Origin: a bacterium
Lineage (GTDB): Bacteria; Actinomycetota; Acidimicrobiia; Acidimicrobiales; CATQHL01
Assembly: GCA_028824415.1 (NCBI GenBank)
Contig: JAPPDX010000008.1
Coordinates: forward strand, 1 to 39,263
Length of the DNA stretch: 39,263 nt
Reading direction: 5' to 3'
Shown here: positions 31,941-39,088 of the stretch, one piece after another
How positions within the stretch are numbered: the stretch's first letter is position 1
How the letters are laid out: every line of letters starts with the position of its first letter
Position numbers and translations under genes: made by a program
Notes under the pieces: generated by a model
What the model was told of the DNA's origin: nothing
Database searches by the model: none
Seen by the model: the letters and a program-made list of their open reading frames with translations, nothing else

Positions 31941-32804
31941 CTATAGGTGCTGCGAGCCGAGAGTCACACCGTAGACGTCGGTCCGCCGGTCGTCGCGCGG
32001 CTGGATCAACTCGCTGCGAACCTGCGCCCGGGCCGCATCGCCCAGGTCCACGCTCGCCACTTGCAACTCGTCACCGTCTCGGGCGAGCGGCCCGGCCTCC
32101 ACCTGCCCGTACGGCCCCGCAAGAATCGACGACCCGAGGAAGTGCAGACCGTCGAAGTCACCGGCCTGCGAGACACAGGCGATGAAGACCTGCGAGAGGT
32201 TCGCCTGCAACAGGGCGCCCTGGGCGTGCGGGATCAGCCCGCCATCGTCGACGCCGCGGCGGTCGAATCCCCGGATCCAGGCCGTCGGCACGCAGATCAG
32301 ATCGGCGCCCGACAGCGCCAGGACCCGAACCACCTCAACGAACCGTAGGTCGTAGCAGACACACATTCCCAGGCGACCGAAGGGGGTCTCGAATGTCGGG
32401 AGGCCCAAGTCCCCCGGCGCGAAGCAGAGCTTCTCGCTATCGAACAGGTGCAGCTTGCGGTAGTGACCGAGCACACCATCGCCGCTCACCGCCACCGCGC
32501 TGTTGTACAGGTCGCCGTCACCGGCGTCGCCGGCCCGCTCGCAGAAGCCGCCGACGATCACACCGTCATGTGCCTCGGCGGCGGCGCACCACGCCTCCAC
32601 GGTGGGCCCGTCGAGCGGTTCCGCCTCACCCTCCAGCAAGGCCCGGTCGGCGGTGTACCACGGCACGCACAACTCCGGCAGCACCACGATCCGCGCGCCC
32701 CGTCCGAAGAGGGCCGTCGCCGCCTCGACGCTGCGCCGGCGGTTGGCTTGAGGGTCTCCCGGCGGCGCTCCGATCTGCGCCAGACCCACCCCGACGGTGT
32801 TCAC
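31941..32804 (-). CDS. Carbon-nitrogen hydrolase (nitrilase superfamily)
   Basis: The 287-aa enzyme has the complete Glu-Lys-Cys triad: E44 in VLPELCVP, K117 in YRKLHLFD and C150 in GMCVCYDLRF. Such enzymes hydrolyse amides or N-carbamoyl compounds (for example N-carbamoylputrescine amidase, beta-ureidopropionase) or nitriles. The CYDLRF form is typical of amidase branches. It lies between two cupins and the Mo-hydroxylase genes on the same strand, 25 nt after cupin A, so it likely opens a C-N bond of a ring-hydroxylated or carbamoylated intermediate. The GTG start at 32804 is chosen for family length; the ribosome site is poor. Confidence 0.92.
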   Translation of the reverse strand: MNTVGVGLAQIGAPPGDPQANRRRSVEAATALFGRGARIVVLPELCVPWYTADRALLEGEAEPLDGPTVEAWCAAAEAHDGVIVGGFCERAGDAGDGDLYNSAVAVSGDGVLGHYRKLHLFDSEKLCFAPGDLGLPTFETPFGRLGMCVCYDLRFVEVVRVLALSGADLICVPTAWIRGFDRRGVDDGGLIPHAQGALLQANLSQVFIACVSQAGDFDGLHFLGSSILAGPYGQVEAGPLARDGDELQVASVDLGDAARAQVRSELIQPRDDRRTDVYGVTLGSQHL

Positions 32805-32829
32805 CGTGCCGGGCTGTGACGGTGCCGGC

Positions 32830-33204
32830 TCACTCCACGCCGAGCAGTCGCAGCAGGTGACGATCGGGGGGGCACGGGCCGCCGACGCTGACGATGCGGC
32901 TGTCGCGATCGGCGCAGACCGCGTGTTCCACGCCGGCGGGAACGTGTACCGCGTCGCCTGCCTCGAACTCGAGGCGCACACCGTTGGTGAGGTCCTGCAC
33001 CGACCCCTTGCCCTCGATGATGAAGATCGTGTCCTCGGACTCCGAGTGGATGTGCGGGACGTTCTGCTCGCCCGGCTCGAGCACCACGTAGTTCATGTTC
33101 GCCACCTCGGCACCCACGCCGGGCCACACGATCAGCCGGGCATCTGAGGAGATGATCGGCATCATCAGATCGGGCTCGTCGCGGTGGAAGACGCGTACTG
33201 CCAT
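32830..33204 (-). CDS. Small cupin protein A
   Basis: This 124-aa single cupin has motif 1 as VPHIHSESEDTIFIIEGKG, with the metal-binding HxH and glutamate, and motif 2 as VHVPAGVEHAV with the last histidine. A divalent metal site is therefore predicted. It ends with GGPCPPD, shared with cupin B next door. Cupins range from dioxygenases and isomerases to regulators; the reaction cannot be told. GGGAGG 6 nt before the ATG supports the start. It lies 13 nt after cupin B, in the same operon. Confidence 0.88.
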   Translation of the reverse strand: MAVRVFHRDEPDLMMPIISSDARLIVWPGVGAEVANMNYVVLEPGEQNVPHIHSESEDTIFIIEGKGSVQDLTNGVRLEFEAGDAVHVPAGVEHAVCADRDSRIVSVGGPCPPDRHLLRLLGVE

Positions 33205-33217
33205 GTCAGACCTCCCG

Positions 33218-33586
33218 TTACTCGTAGATGGAGGGGTCCGGAGGGCACGGGCCACCCACGATCTCCGCGCCATCCTCCCCTGCCTGGAAACGGTGCGACG
33301 TGGACGGGTCGACGTGCACCATCGAACCCTCCACGAGAGCGTGCTGGTCGCCGCCGTCACCGTCGGTGACCGTGGCGCTTCCGGCGCGCACGTAGTACAC
33401 GGACTCCGCCGGATGGCGCAGGTCGATCGTCAGCCCGCCGGGCTCCAGCAGGAGCCGATGCAGCGAACGGTGCTGTGACCCAACCCCCGGCCAGACCACG
33501 GCCAGAGCCTCGCCGCCGGACTCGATCAGCGGCAACGGAACGGGCTCCGCGCTGCCCCGCACGACCTGAACCCGGTCCTCGCTCAT
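33218..33586 (-). CDS. Small cupin protein B, metal site altered
   Basis: This 122-aa protein is related to cupin A: it has the same WPGVG segment, the same overall pattern and the same GGPCPPD near the end. Motif 1 reads DLRHPAESVYYVRAG, so the first histidine of the HxH pair is missing; motif 2 retains a histidine in DPSTSHRF. Metal binding is probably weakened or lost. It might pair with cupin A as a heterodimer or have become a binding protein. An AGAGAGG site precedes the ATG. It is separated from the SDR gene upstream by 143 bp. Confidence 0.85.
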   Translation of the reverse strand: MSEDRVQVVRGSAEPVPLPLIESGGEALAVVWPGVGSQHRSLHRLLLEPGGLTIDLRHPAESVYYVRAGSATVTDGDGGDQHALVEGSMVHVDPSTSHRFQAGEDGAEIVGGPCPPDPSIYE

Positions 33587-33729
33587 CCAGAACCTCTCTC
33601 GTTCCCGACGACTTCAAGCGCCGTGTAACCAGTTGAACCGTACTGTAATCACGGCGTCGCCGCAGGATCGGACCGTCGGCGGTAGGCGCGCCGGCGAGGG
33701 AGCGCCGGGAGTGCCGGTGCCCTCGCAGG

Positions 33730-34482
33730 TCAGGGCTTGATCACACCACCGTCGACGCTGATGACGGCGCCGGTCATGAAGTCCGACCCCGGTCCGGCGA
33801 GCATCACCGCCAGAGGCCCGAGTTCGGGCGGGTCGCCGACTCGACCCAGCGGGGTGTTCCCCTCGATGGCGGCCATGATCTCCGGAATATCGAGCAGGTG
33901 ACTGTTCATGTCGGTGTAGAAGGCGCCCGGCGAAATCACGTTGACCGTCACCGACGGCGCCCACTCCCAGGCGAGGCTCTTGGAGAGCCCGATGACACCG
34001 GCCTTGCTGGCCGAATAGGCCGACCAGCTGGCGCCGCCGTGCAGGCCGAAGTTGGAGGCGATGTTGATGATCTTGCCGCCGTCATGGGCCAGCATCCGTT
34101 CACCGAAGGCCCGGCAGCAATAGAACAAGCCGGTCAGATTGGCGTCCATCACCGCCGCCCAATCCGCGTCGGTGGTCTCCGTCGCCGGCTGGAGCAGCAG
34201 CACGCCCGCGGACGTGAACGCCGCGTCCACTCCCCCCGCCTGCTGCCAGGCCTCGTCGGCGGCGGCGTTCACCTGCGCCGAGTCGGTCACATCGACGACC
34301 TGGGCGAGGCAGTCGCGGCCGGTGGCACGCACCTCGGCGGCCGTGCTTTCGAGGGCGCCGGTGTCCCGGCCCCAGATGACGATGTCGGCACCGGCATCCG
34401 CCATGGCGACGGCCATGGCCCGTCCGAGGCCTCGGTTGCCTCCCGTCACCAACGCTGTCCTGCCCGCAAGTGTCCCGCTCAT
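33730..34482 (-). CDS. SDR family oxidoreductase
   Basis: This 250-aa classical short-chain dehydrogenase has TGGNRGLGRAMA (cofactor site), TSAGVLL (structural motif), NIASNFG and the catalytic YSASK, and ends AVISVDGGVIKP. It resembles glucose/gluconate or 3-oxoacyl-reductase SDRs; the substrate is not evident. GGGAGGG directly before the ATG supports the start. It lies between the XRE regulator and the cupin genes on the same strand. The 143-bp gap to cupin B may hold a separate promoter, so membership of the same transcript is likely but not certain. Confidence 0.93.
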   Translation of the reverse strand: MSGTLAGRTALVTGGNRGLGRAMAVAMADAGADIVIWGRDTGALESTAAEVRATGRDCLAQVVDVTDSAQVNAAADEAWQQAGGVDAAFTSAGVLLLQPATETTDADWAAVMDANLTGLFYCCRAFGERMLAHDGGKIINIASNFGLHGGASWSAYSASKAGVIGLSKSLAWEWAPSVTVNVISPGAFYTDMNSHLLDIPEIMAAIEGNTPLGRVGDPPELGPLAVMLAGPGSDFMTGAVISVDGGVIKP

Positions 34483-34566
34483 GGTGCCCTCCCGATTCGC
34501 TGGGTTGTTCTCGGTGCGTTCTCCGCCGCGGTGCGGTCCGAGAGCCGGTCGAGAGCCGCCCCCCGT

Positions 34567-35253
34567 CTACGAGTCGCTCCGGTTGCCATCCCCCGCAGCG
34601 TCGACCTGCAGGGGTCGCGGCGACAGGTTGACCCAGACCGCGCGTGCACGGCGACGACCTCCGTTCACGATCCGGTGCGGCCGGGTGGACTCGAAGGCGA
34701 TGGAATCTCCCGGCTCCAGATGGTGCGCCGTGTGTTGCAACTCGACGGTCAGGGTGCCCTCCAGCACGTAGCCGTACTCATAGCCGCCGTGATGGGTGAC
34801 CTGCACAGAACTGGCGGTGCCGGGCTCGTACTCGTTGACGACCAATTCCAGGCCGCGCCGGGGATCCACCTGCACGAGCCTCCGCAGTACCCCGCTGGCC
34901 GTCTCGACGATCTGATGATCGGCCGCGCGCTGGACCGCGTCGCGTGATCCGTCCACATCCAGCTCGAACAGATCGGCCATGTGGACGCCGAGCGCCGAGG
35001 AGATCGCTATCAGCGTGCCGATCGACGGCGACGTCCGGCCCCGCTCCACCATCGACACCATCGAGGAGCTGAGACCGGTGCGCTCGGCGATCATCTGCAG
35101 GGTCAAACCCTGCTCTACCCGCAACGCGCGGATCCGACCCCCCAACTCGGTGAGGTGCTCTTCGGTGGTGACGACGGTCCGGCGGCGGGACGCGGCCGAC
35201 TCCGACCCCGCCGCCACCTCGGAAATCGACCCCTCAACCGGTTGCTCGCTCAC
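34567..35253 (-). CDS. XRE-family regulator with C-terminal cupin sensor domain
   Basis: The 228-aa protein has a helix-turn-helix of XRE type at residues about 37-95 (LGGRIRALRVEQGLTLQMIA, then ERTGLSSSMVSMVERGRTSP). A cupin_2 domain follows at about 130-215 (GYEYGYVLEGTLTVELQ, then EPGDSIAFESTRPHRI). This design fits regulators that bind a pathway intermediate in the cupin. It sits at the divergence point between the Mo-hydroxylase operon and the BMP transporter operon, so it probably controls both. The GTG start at 35253 is the likeliest; it lacks a good ribosome site. Confidence 0.92.
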   Translation of the reverse strand: MSEQPVEGSISEVAAGSESAASRRRTVVTTEEHLTELGGRIRALRVEQGLTLQMIAERTGLSSSMVSMVERGRTSPSIGTLIAISSALGVHMADLFELDVDGSRDAVQRAADHQIVETASGVLRRLVQVDPRRGLELVVNEYEPGTASSVQVTHHGGYEYGYVLEGTLTVELQHTAHHLEPGDSIAFESTRPHRIVNGGRRRARAVWVNLSPRPLQVDAAGDGNRSDS

Positions 35254-35341
35254 CGTCGCGATGGTACATCGCCACAGCAGGGGCGCCCGTTGGAGCCCCA
35301 CCGCTGCAGACCGTCCAGCCGACGTGGTGCGCCTCGCCGCG

Positions 35342-35360
35342 GTTTCGATATTGCTGAAAC
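35342..35360. promoter_or_regulatory. Inverted repeat, candidate operator in the divergent gap
   Basis: GTTTC (35342-35346) and GAAAC (35356-35360) form an inverted repeat with a 9-nt spacer in the 219-bp gap between the XRE-cupin regulator and the transporter operon. It lies in the only clearly AT-richer part of that gap, which also includes a run of A residues near 35377-35398. No canonical -35/-10 pair with 17-nt spacing is seen beside it. Regulator binding is inferred from position. Confidence 0.35.
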
Positions 35361-35472
35361 GCGGGCGCACGCGATTGAAAAACGGCCTCCCGAAAAAGAG
35401 GTATCGTCACGTCGCTGGTACCGGCTCGACGAGGAGCGGCGCCGGCGTCAGCACCGAGGCCGAGGAGACTGG

Positions 35473-36594
35473 GTGAGCGAGGGGAACGGCGGCAGGAGTG
35501 CCGCCGGCACAAGGCTGAACGACCAAGACGCTGGGACGCGAGGATCCAAGGACGGTCTGGCGCGCCTGAACGTGCTGGCGGCCATCCGCCACGGCGACAT
35601 CCTCGGCTCGATCCTGCTCACCATGGCCGTCATGGCGATCATCGTCGTCGCCTTCGGCGGCAACCCCTGGACGGTCGCCAAGACCATCATCAACAACTCG
35701 CTGGCCGAGGAGATCTTCCTGGGTCAGACGATCATGACCGCCGCCATCCTGACGCTGACCGGCCTGGCCGCCGCCATCCCCTTCACGGCCCGGCTATGGA
35801 ACATCGGTGGCGAGGGCCAGATGTTCGCCGGTGCTGTGGTGGCGGTGACGCTTGGAATCATGCTTCCGGCGGGCACCGCGCACGGACTGTTCGTGCTCAT
35901 CCTGATCGCCGGCGCGGCCGCCGGTGGTGCGGTCTGGGGGTCCGTCCCGGGCGTGCTGAAGGCCTACTTCGGGATCAACGAGATCGTCACGTCACTGATG
36001 TTGAACTTCCTGGCGTTCTTCGCGGCCAACTACGTCGTCACTGTGGCGTGGCCGGAGATCTACGCGCAGCTCCAGAGCCAGGAGATCCACGACAACGCCC
36101 ACTTCCCTGACTTCTGGGCTTCGGCGAAGGTCGACGTCAGCGTCTTCATCGCCCTCGCCGCGGCGCTCGCCGCATGGCTCCTGATCACCCGCACCTCTCT
36201 CGGCTTCTCCATCCGATCCATCGGCGCCAACCCGCGAGCCGCCCGCTTGGCGGGGGTGCGCACCCGCCTGGTCACGGTGTCCTCGTTCGTGGCCGCCGGC
36301 GCCGCAGGTGGTCTGGCGGGCGCCGTCACGGTGGGAGGCATCCACCACGATCTGGCCCTGGATCTGTGGATCTCCAACTACGGCTACGTCGGCATCGCCG
36401 TCGCGCTGCTCGCCCGGCTTAACCCGATGGCCGTGCTGCCGGCGGCCTTCATCTTCTCGACACTGCGCGTGGGGAGCAACAGCCTCCAAGCGGCAGCGGG
36501 CATCTCCTCCTCCTTCGGCGAGGTGCTCATCGCCACGTTCGTGATCATGCTCATGGTCACCGGGGCCATCAGGTTCCGCTACGCGCAGCACTAG
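35473..36594 (+). CDS. BMP-type ABC transporter permease 1
   Basis: This 373-aa membrane protein belongs to the branched-chain/ribose permease family and is the larger permease of a BMP (nucleoside-type) ABC system. It has a cytoplasmic N-terminus, hydrophobic segments, FTARLWNIGGEGQMFAGAVV, KAYFGINEIVTSLMLNFLAF and SIRSIGANPRAARLAGVRT, the ATPase-docking loop. With permease 2 it forms the channel. The GTG start at 35473 has GAGGAGA 5-6 nt upstream. The next gene begins 8 nt after its stop, with the stop codon overlapping the ribosome site. Confidence 0.92.
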   Translation: MSEGNGGRSAAGTRLNDQDAGTRGSKDGLARLNVLAAIRHGDILGSILLTMAVMAIIVVAFGGNPWTVAKTIINNSLAEEIFLGQTIMTAAILTLTGLAAAIPFTARLWNIGGEGQMFAGAVVAVTLGIMLPAGTAHGLFVLILIAGAAAGGAVWGSVPGVLKAYFGINEIVTSLMLNFLAFFAANYVVTVAWPEIYAQLQSQEIHDNAHFPDFWASAKVDVSVFIALAAALAAWLLITRTSLGFSIRSIGANPRAARLAGVRTRLVTVSSFVAAGAAGGLAGAVTVGGIHHDLALDLWISNYGYVGIAVALLARLNPMAVLPAAFIFSTLRVGSNSLQAAAGISSSFGEVLIATFVIMLMVTGAIRFRYAQH

Positions 36595-36601
36595 GAGCGC
36601 C

Positions 36602-37534
36602 GTGACAGAAGTCGTCCTCATCACGCTGTTCGGCTCGGGTCTGGCGCTCATGGTGCCCGTCCTCCTGGCGGCGCTCGGCGAGGCCATCAGCGAGCAGGCC
36701 GGCGTTCTCAACGTGGGCATCGAGGGCACCATGCTGTTCGGCGCGGCGATTTGCGCGCTCGTCGGGGTCAACACCGGCAGCGTCCCGCTAGCTCTACTCG
36801 CCGGCACGGTGACGGGCATGGCGTCAGGAGTCGTTCTCTCGGCTCTCTATGTGCGGCGTGGCACCGACCAGATCGTGACCGGGTTGCTGTTCAACATCTT
36901 CGCCCTGGGCGTCACGGGGATCCTCACCGCGCAGGTCATCATCGGGAACACCTCGCCCACCCTGTCCCCCTGGACTGTCCCACTGCTCGGTCGCATCCCG
37001 AAGCTGCGCGATGTCCTCAACGAGCAGAACTTCCTCTTCTGGATCTCGATCATCCTGGCCGTGGCGATCTTCTACCTGCTTCGGCGCACCTGGTGGGGGC
37101 TCTACGTGCGCGCCGCGGGTGAGCGTCCCCACGCATCCTCGTCCGCCGGCCTGGATGTGTGGCGGCTGCGGTACACGGCAGTCATCGCCGGCAACGCCCT
37201 GGCCGGTCTCGGCGGCGCGGCTCTGGTCATGTCCACCTCCGGCCGGTTCATTCCCGGATTCACGTCGGGACGGGGGTTCATTGCCCTCGGCGTCGTTGTC
37301 GTGGCGCGGTGGAACCCCCTGTGGGTGGTGGCCATCGCCGGGCTCTTCGGCCTCAGCCAGGCACTGCAGTTCGTCGCCGGACTCGTCAGCTTCTTCGATC
37401 CCGTGCCCGATCAGTTCTGGCTCGCCCTCCCCTACCTCGTCACCGTGGCAGCCGTCGCGGTGTCCCGGGGCACGCGCTATCCGGCTGCGGTGGGTATTCC
37501 CTGGCGAGAGCCCGCCGCCGAGGCACGATCGTGA
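36602..37534 (+). CDS. BMP-type ABC transporter permease 2
   Basis: The 310-aa protein is the second permease. It has LGEAISEQAGVLNVGIEGTM, the paralogous counterpart of permease 1's NIGGEG motif, then GTDQIVTGLLFNIFALGVTG and YVRAAGERPHASSSAGLDV, the docking loop. It pairs with permease 1 to translocate the substrate bound by the BMP lipoprotein. The start is a GTG whose ribosome site (AGGAG) overlaps the upstream stop codon, so the two are tightly coupled. Confidence 0.92.
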   Translation: MTEVVLITLFGSGLALMVPVLLAALGEAISEQAGVLNVGIEGTMLFGAAICALVGVNTGSVPLALLAGTVTGMASGVVLSALYVRRGTDQIVTGLLFNIFALGVTGILTAQVIIGNTSPTLSPWTVPLLGRIPKLRDVLNEQNFLFWISIILAVAIFYLLRRTWWGLYVRAAGERPHASSSAGLDVWRLRYTAVIAGNALAGLGGAALVMSTSGRFIPGFTSGRGFIALGVVVVARWNPLWVVAIAGLFGLSQALQFVAGLVSFFDPVPDQFWLALPYLVTVAAVAVSRGTRYPAAVGIPWREPAAEARS

Positions 37535-37557
37535 CCCAGACAACTTGGAGCGACACC

Positions 37558-37647
37558 ATGGCGTCGAATTACGATGCGCGGATCACCCCGTCGCACTGCA
37601 CAAATCTGCTGACAATCCGGCCCCGGGCGCGCGGCCCGAGGTCCTGA
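37558..37647 (+). CDS. Possible 29-codon leader ORF before the BMP gene
   Basis: An ATG at 37558 with GGAG 6-7 nt upstream opens a 29-aa frame (MASNYDARITPSHC... ending in RARGPRS) that stops 30 nt before the binding-protein start. Its final part overlaps a CGGGC/GCCCG stem-loop. It might be a leader peptide or chance; there is no similarity evidence. Confidence 0.2.
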   Translation: MASNYDARITPSHCTNLLTIRPRARGPRS

Positions 37648-37677
37648 CCCAATCCAAACCAACCCAAGGAGAGAAAG

Positions 37678-38931
37678 ATGAACCGTCGCACCGTGGCCAA
37701 GTTGTTCGGCCTGCTATTGAGTGTCGCGTTGATCGCCGCTGCCTGCGGCGGCGATGACGACGAGACCGCCGCGCCGCCACCGCCGCCGCCGGCGGCCGAG
37801 CCGGAGCCGCCCCCACCGCCGCCCGAACCTTCGCCCGCACCGGCGGACGAGCCCGCTCCGCCGCCGGCGGCCGAGCCGGAGCCGCCCCCACCGCCGCCCG
37901 AGCCCGCTCCCGCACCAGCGGAGGACGCCGAGCCGTACCGGGTCGTGATCCTCTTCCCCGGTTTCTCCAACGACGAGAGCTGGGCAAACGCCTGGTGGGA
38001 CGGCGCTCTGGCAGCCCAAGCCGATCTGGGAAACGTGCACGTCGAGCCGACCGAGTACGCCTACGAGGTGGACGACTACCTGCAGCAGGGCCTTGCCTAC
38101 GCCAGCGAGGGCTTCGATCTGGTCCTGATGGCCCACGGCGCCATGGCCGACCCGGCCGCACAGGTTGCCGAGGCCTACCCGGACGTGCAGGTGTGCGTGG
38201 CGCCAGTAGATCCCACGCCGGAGTTGCTGGACGGCAGCCCGGAGAACCTCTGCTTCATCGACATGGCCCAGCACCACGCCAACTTCTTCACCGGCGTGCT
38301 TGCGGCGCTCATCACCGAGACGGGCCACGTGGGCGCGCTGGGCGGCTTCCCGTTCCCGGCGCTGACCCGCCAGCCCGAGACGTTCCACCTGGGCGCCCGC
38401 TGCGTGAACCCGGACATCGAGTTCACCCAGGAGTACATCCAGACCTGGGACGACACCGGCCTCGCCAAGACGGCCGCGCAGGCGCTGATCGCCGGCGGTG
38501 TGGACGTGATCCAGTCCGCCACCGACCAGGCGGTGCTCGGCATCATCGACGCCGCAGAGGAGGCCGACAGTCAGGTCTGGGTCATCCCGGCCTACTACGA
38601 CAGCCACCACATCTCGCCCGACGTGATCCTGACGTCCTCGGTCCACGGACTCGCCGACGTCGCCTACAACATGATCACCCGCGGGGTCAACGGCGAAGTG
38701 GAGAAGTTCAACGACTTCACCGCCTACAACACCGAGGGCATCAAGGCGGCTGAACTGCGGGATCCCGCGCTCTCCGCCCTCAGTGCCGACGATCTGGCCA
38801 TCTACGAGGACTTCGAGGCACGGGTCCGCAGCGGCGAGATCCAGATCCCCGACGAGACCAAGGGTGACAACCCGGTCGGCCTCGAGGTCGGTATCGGCGG
38901 CAAGATCAACCTCGCCGACATCGGCTGCTGA
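37678..38931 (+). CDS. BMP family ABC transporter substrate-binding lipoprotein
   Basis: This 417-aa lipoprotein has a lipobox ending at Cys23 (VALIAAAC), a low-complexity proline/glutamate linker at about residues 30-84, and a BMP (PnrA/Med-like) binding domain. The domain has VVILFPGFSNDESWANAWWDG at its start, then DLVLMAHGAMADPAAQVAEAYPDV and FTGVLAALITETGHVGALGG, the family's first-half hallmarks, and DVIQSATDQAVLGIIDAAEE in the second half. BMP proteins bind purine nucleosides, autoinducers or other small molecules; the ligand is unknown. An AAGGAGAG ribosome site precedes the ATG. It ends 29 nt before a long hairpin. Confidence 0.93.
   Translation: MNRRTVAKLFGLLLSVALIAAACGGDDDETAAPPPPPPAAEPEPPPPPPEPSPAPADEPAPPPAAEPEPPPPPPEPAPAPAEDAEPYRVVILFPGFSNDESWANAWWDGALAAQADLGNVHVEPTEYAYEVDDYLQQGLAYASEGFDLVLMAHGAMADPAAQVAEAYPDVQVCVAPVDPTPELLDGSPENLCFIDMAQHHANFFTGVLAALITETGHVGALGGFPFPALTRQPETFHLGARCVNPDIEFTQEYIQTWDDTGLAKTAAQALIAGGVDVIQSATDQAVLGIIDAAEEADSQVWVIPAYYDSHHISPDVILTSSVHGLADVAYNMITRGVNGEVEKFNDFTAYNTEGIKAAELRDPALSALSADDLAIYEDFEARVRSGEIQIPDETKGDNPVGLEVGIGGKINLADIGC
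37783..37901 (+). repeat. 75-bp tandem duplication in the lipoprotein linker
   Basis: A 44-bp stretch at 37783-37826 recurs exactly at 37858-37901, an offset of 75 bp (25 codons), and similarity continues beyond it. It encodes two copies of a PPAAEPEPPPPPPEP-type linker. The in-frame duplication suggests length variation between strains. Confidence 0.85.
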
Positions 38932-38960
38932 GGCGCCGAACCCACAACTGAATCAGCCCC

Positions 38961-39009
38961 GTCGGCCGGGGAGCAACCGGGCAGTTCGCCTGGTTGCTCC
39001 CCGGCCGAC
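38961..39009 (+). promoter_or_regulatory. Long hairpin after the BMP binding-protein gene
   Basis: Arms 38961-38978 and 38992-39009 form a perfect 18-bp stem; the 13-nt loop can pair further by GGG/CCT with a wobble. No T-run follows and the next gene begins 80 nt later, so the structure may protect the upstream mRNA or attenuate the downstream gene. A second, small hairpin (CGCGG-TACG-CCGCG) lies at 39014-39027. The position mirrors the hairpin after the first sugar-binding-protein gene at 178-211. Confidence 0.7.
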
Positions 39010-39088
39010 AGACCGCGGTACGCCGCGCACCACCCGGACCCCGCACCAACCACCAACCCACGCCCAATCGACAACAAGGGAGGCAACT

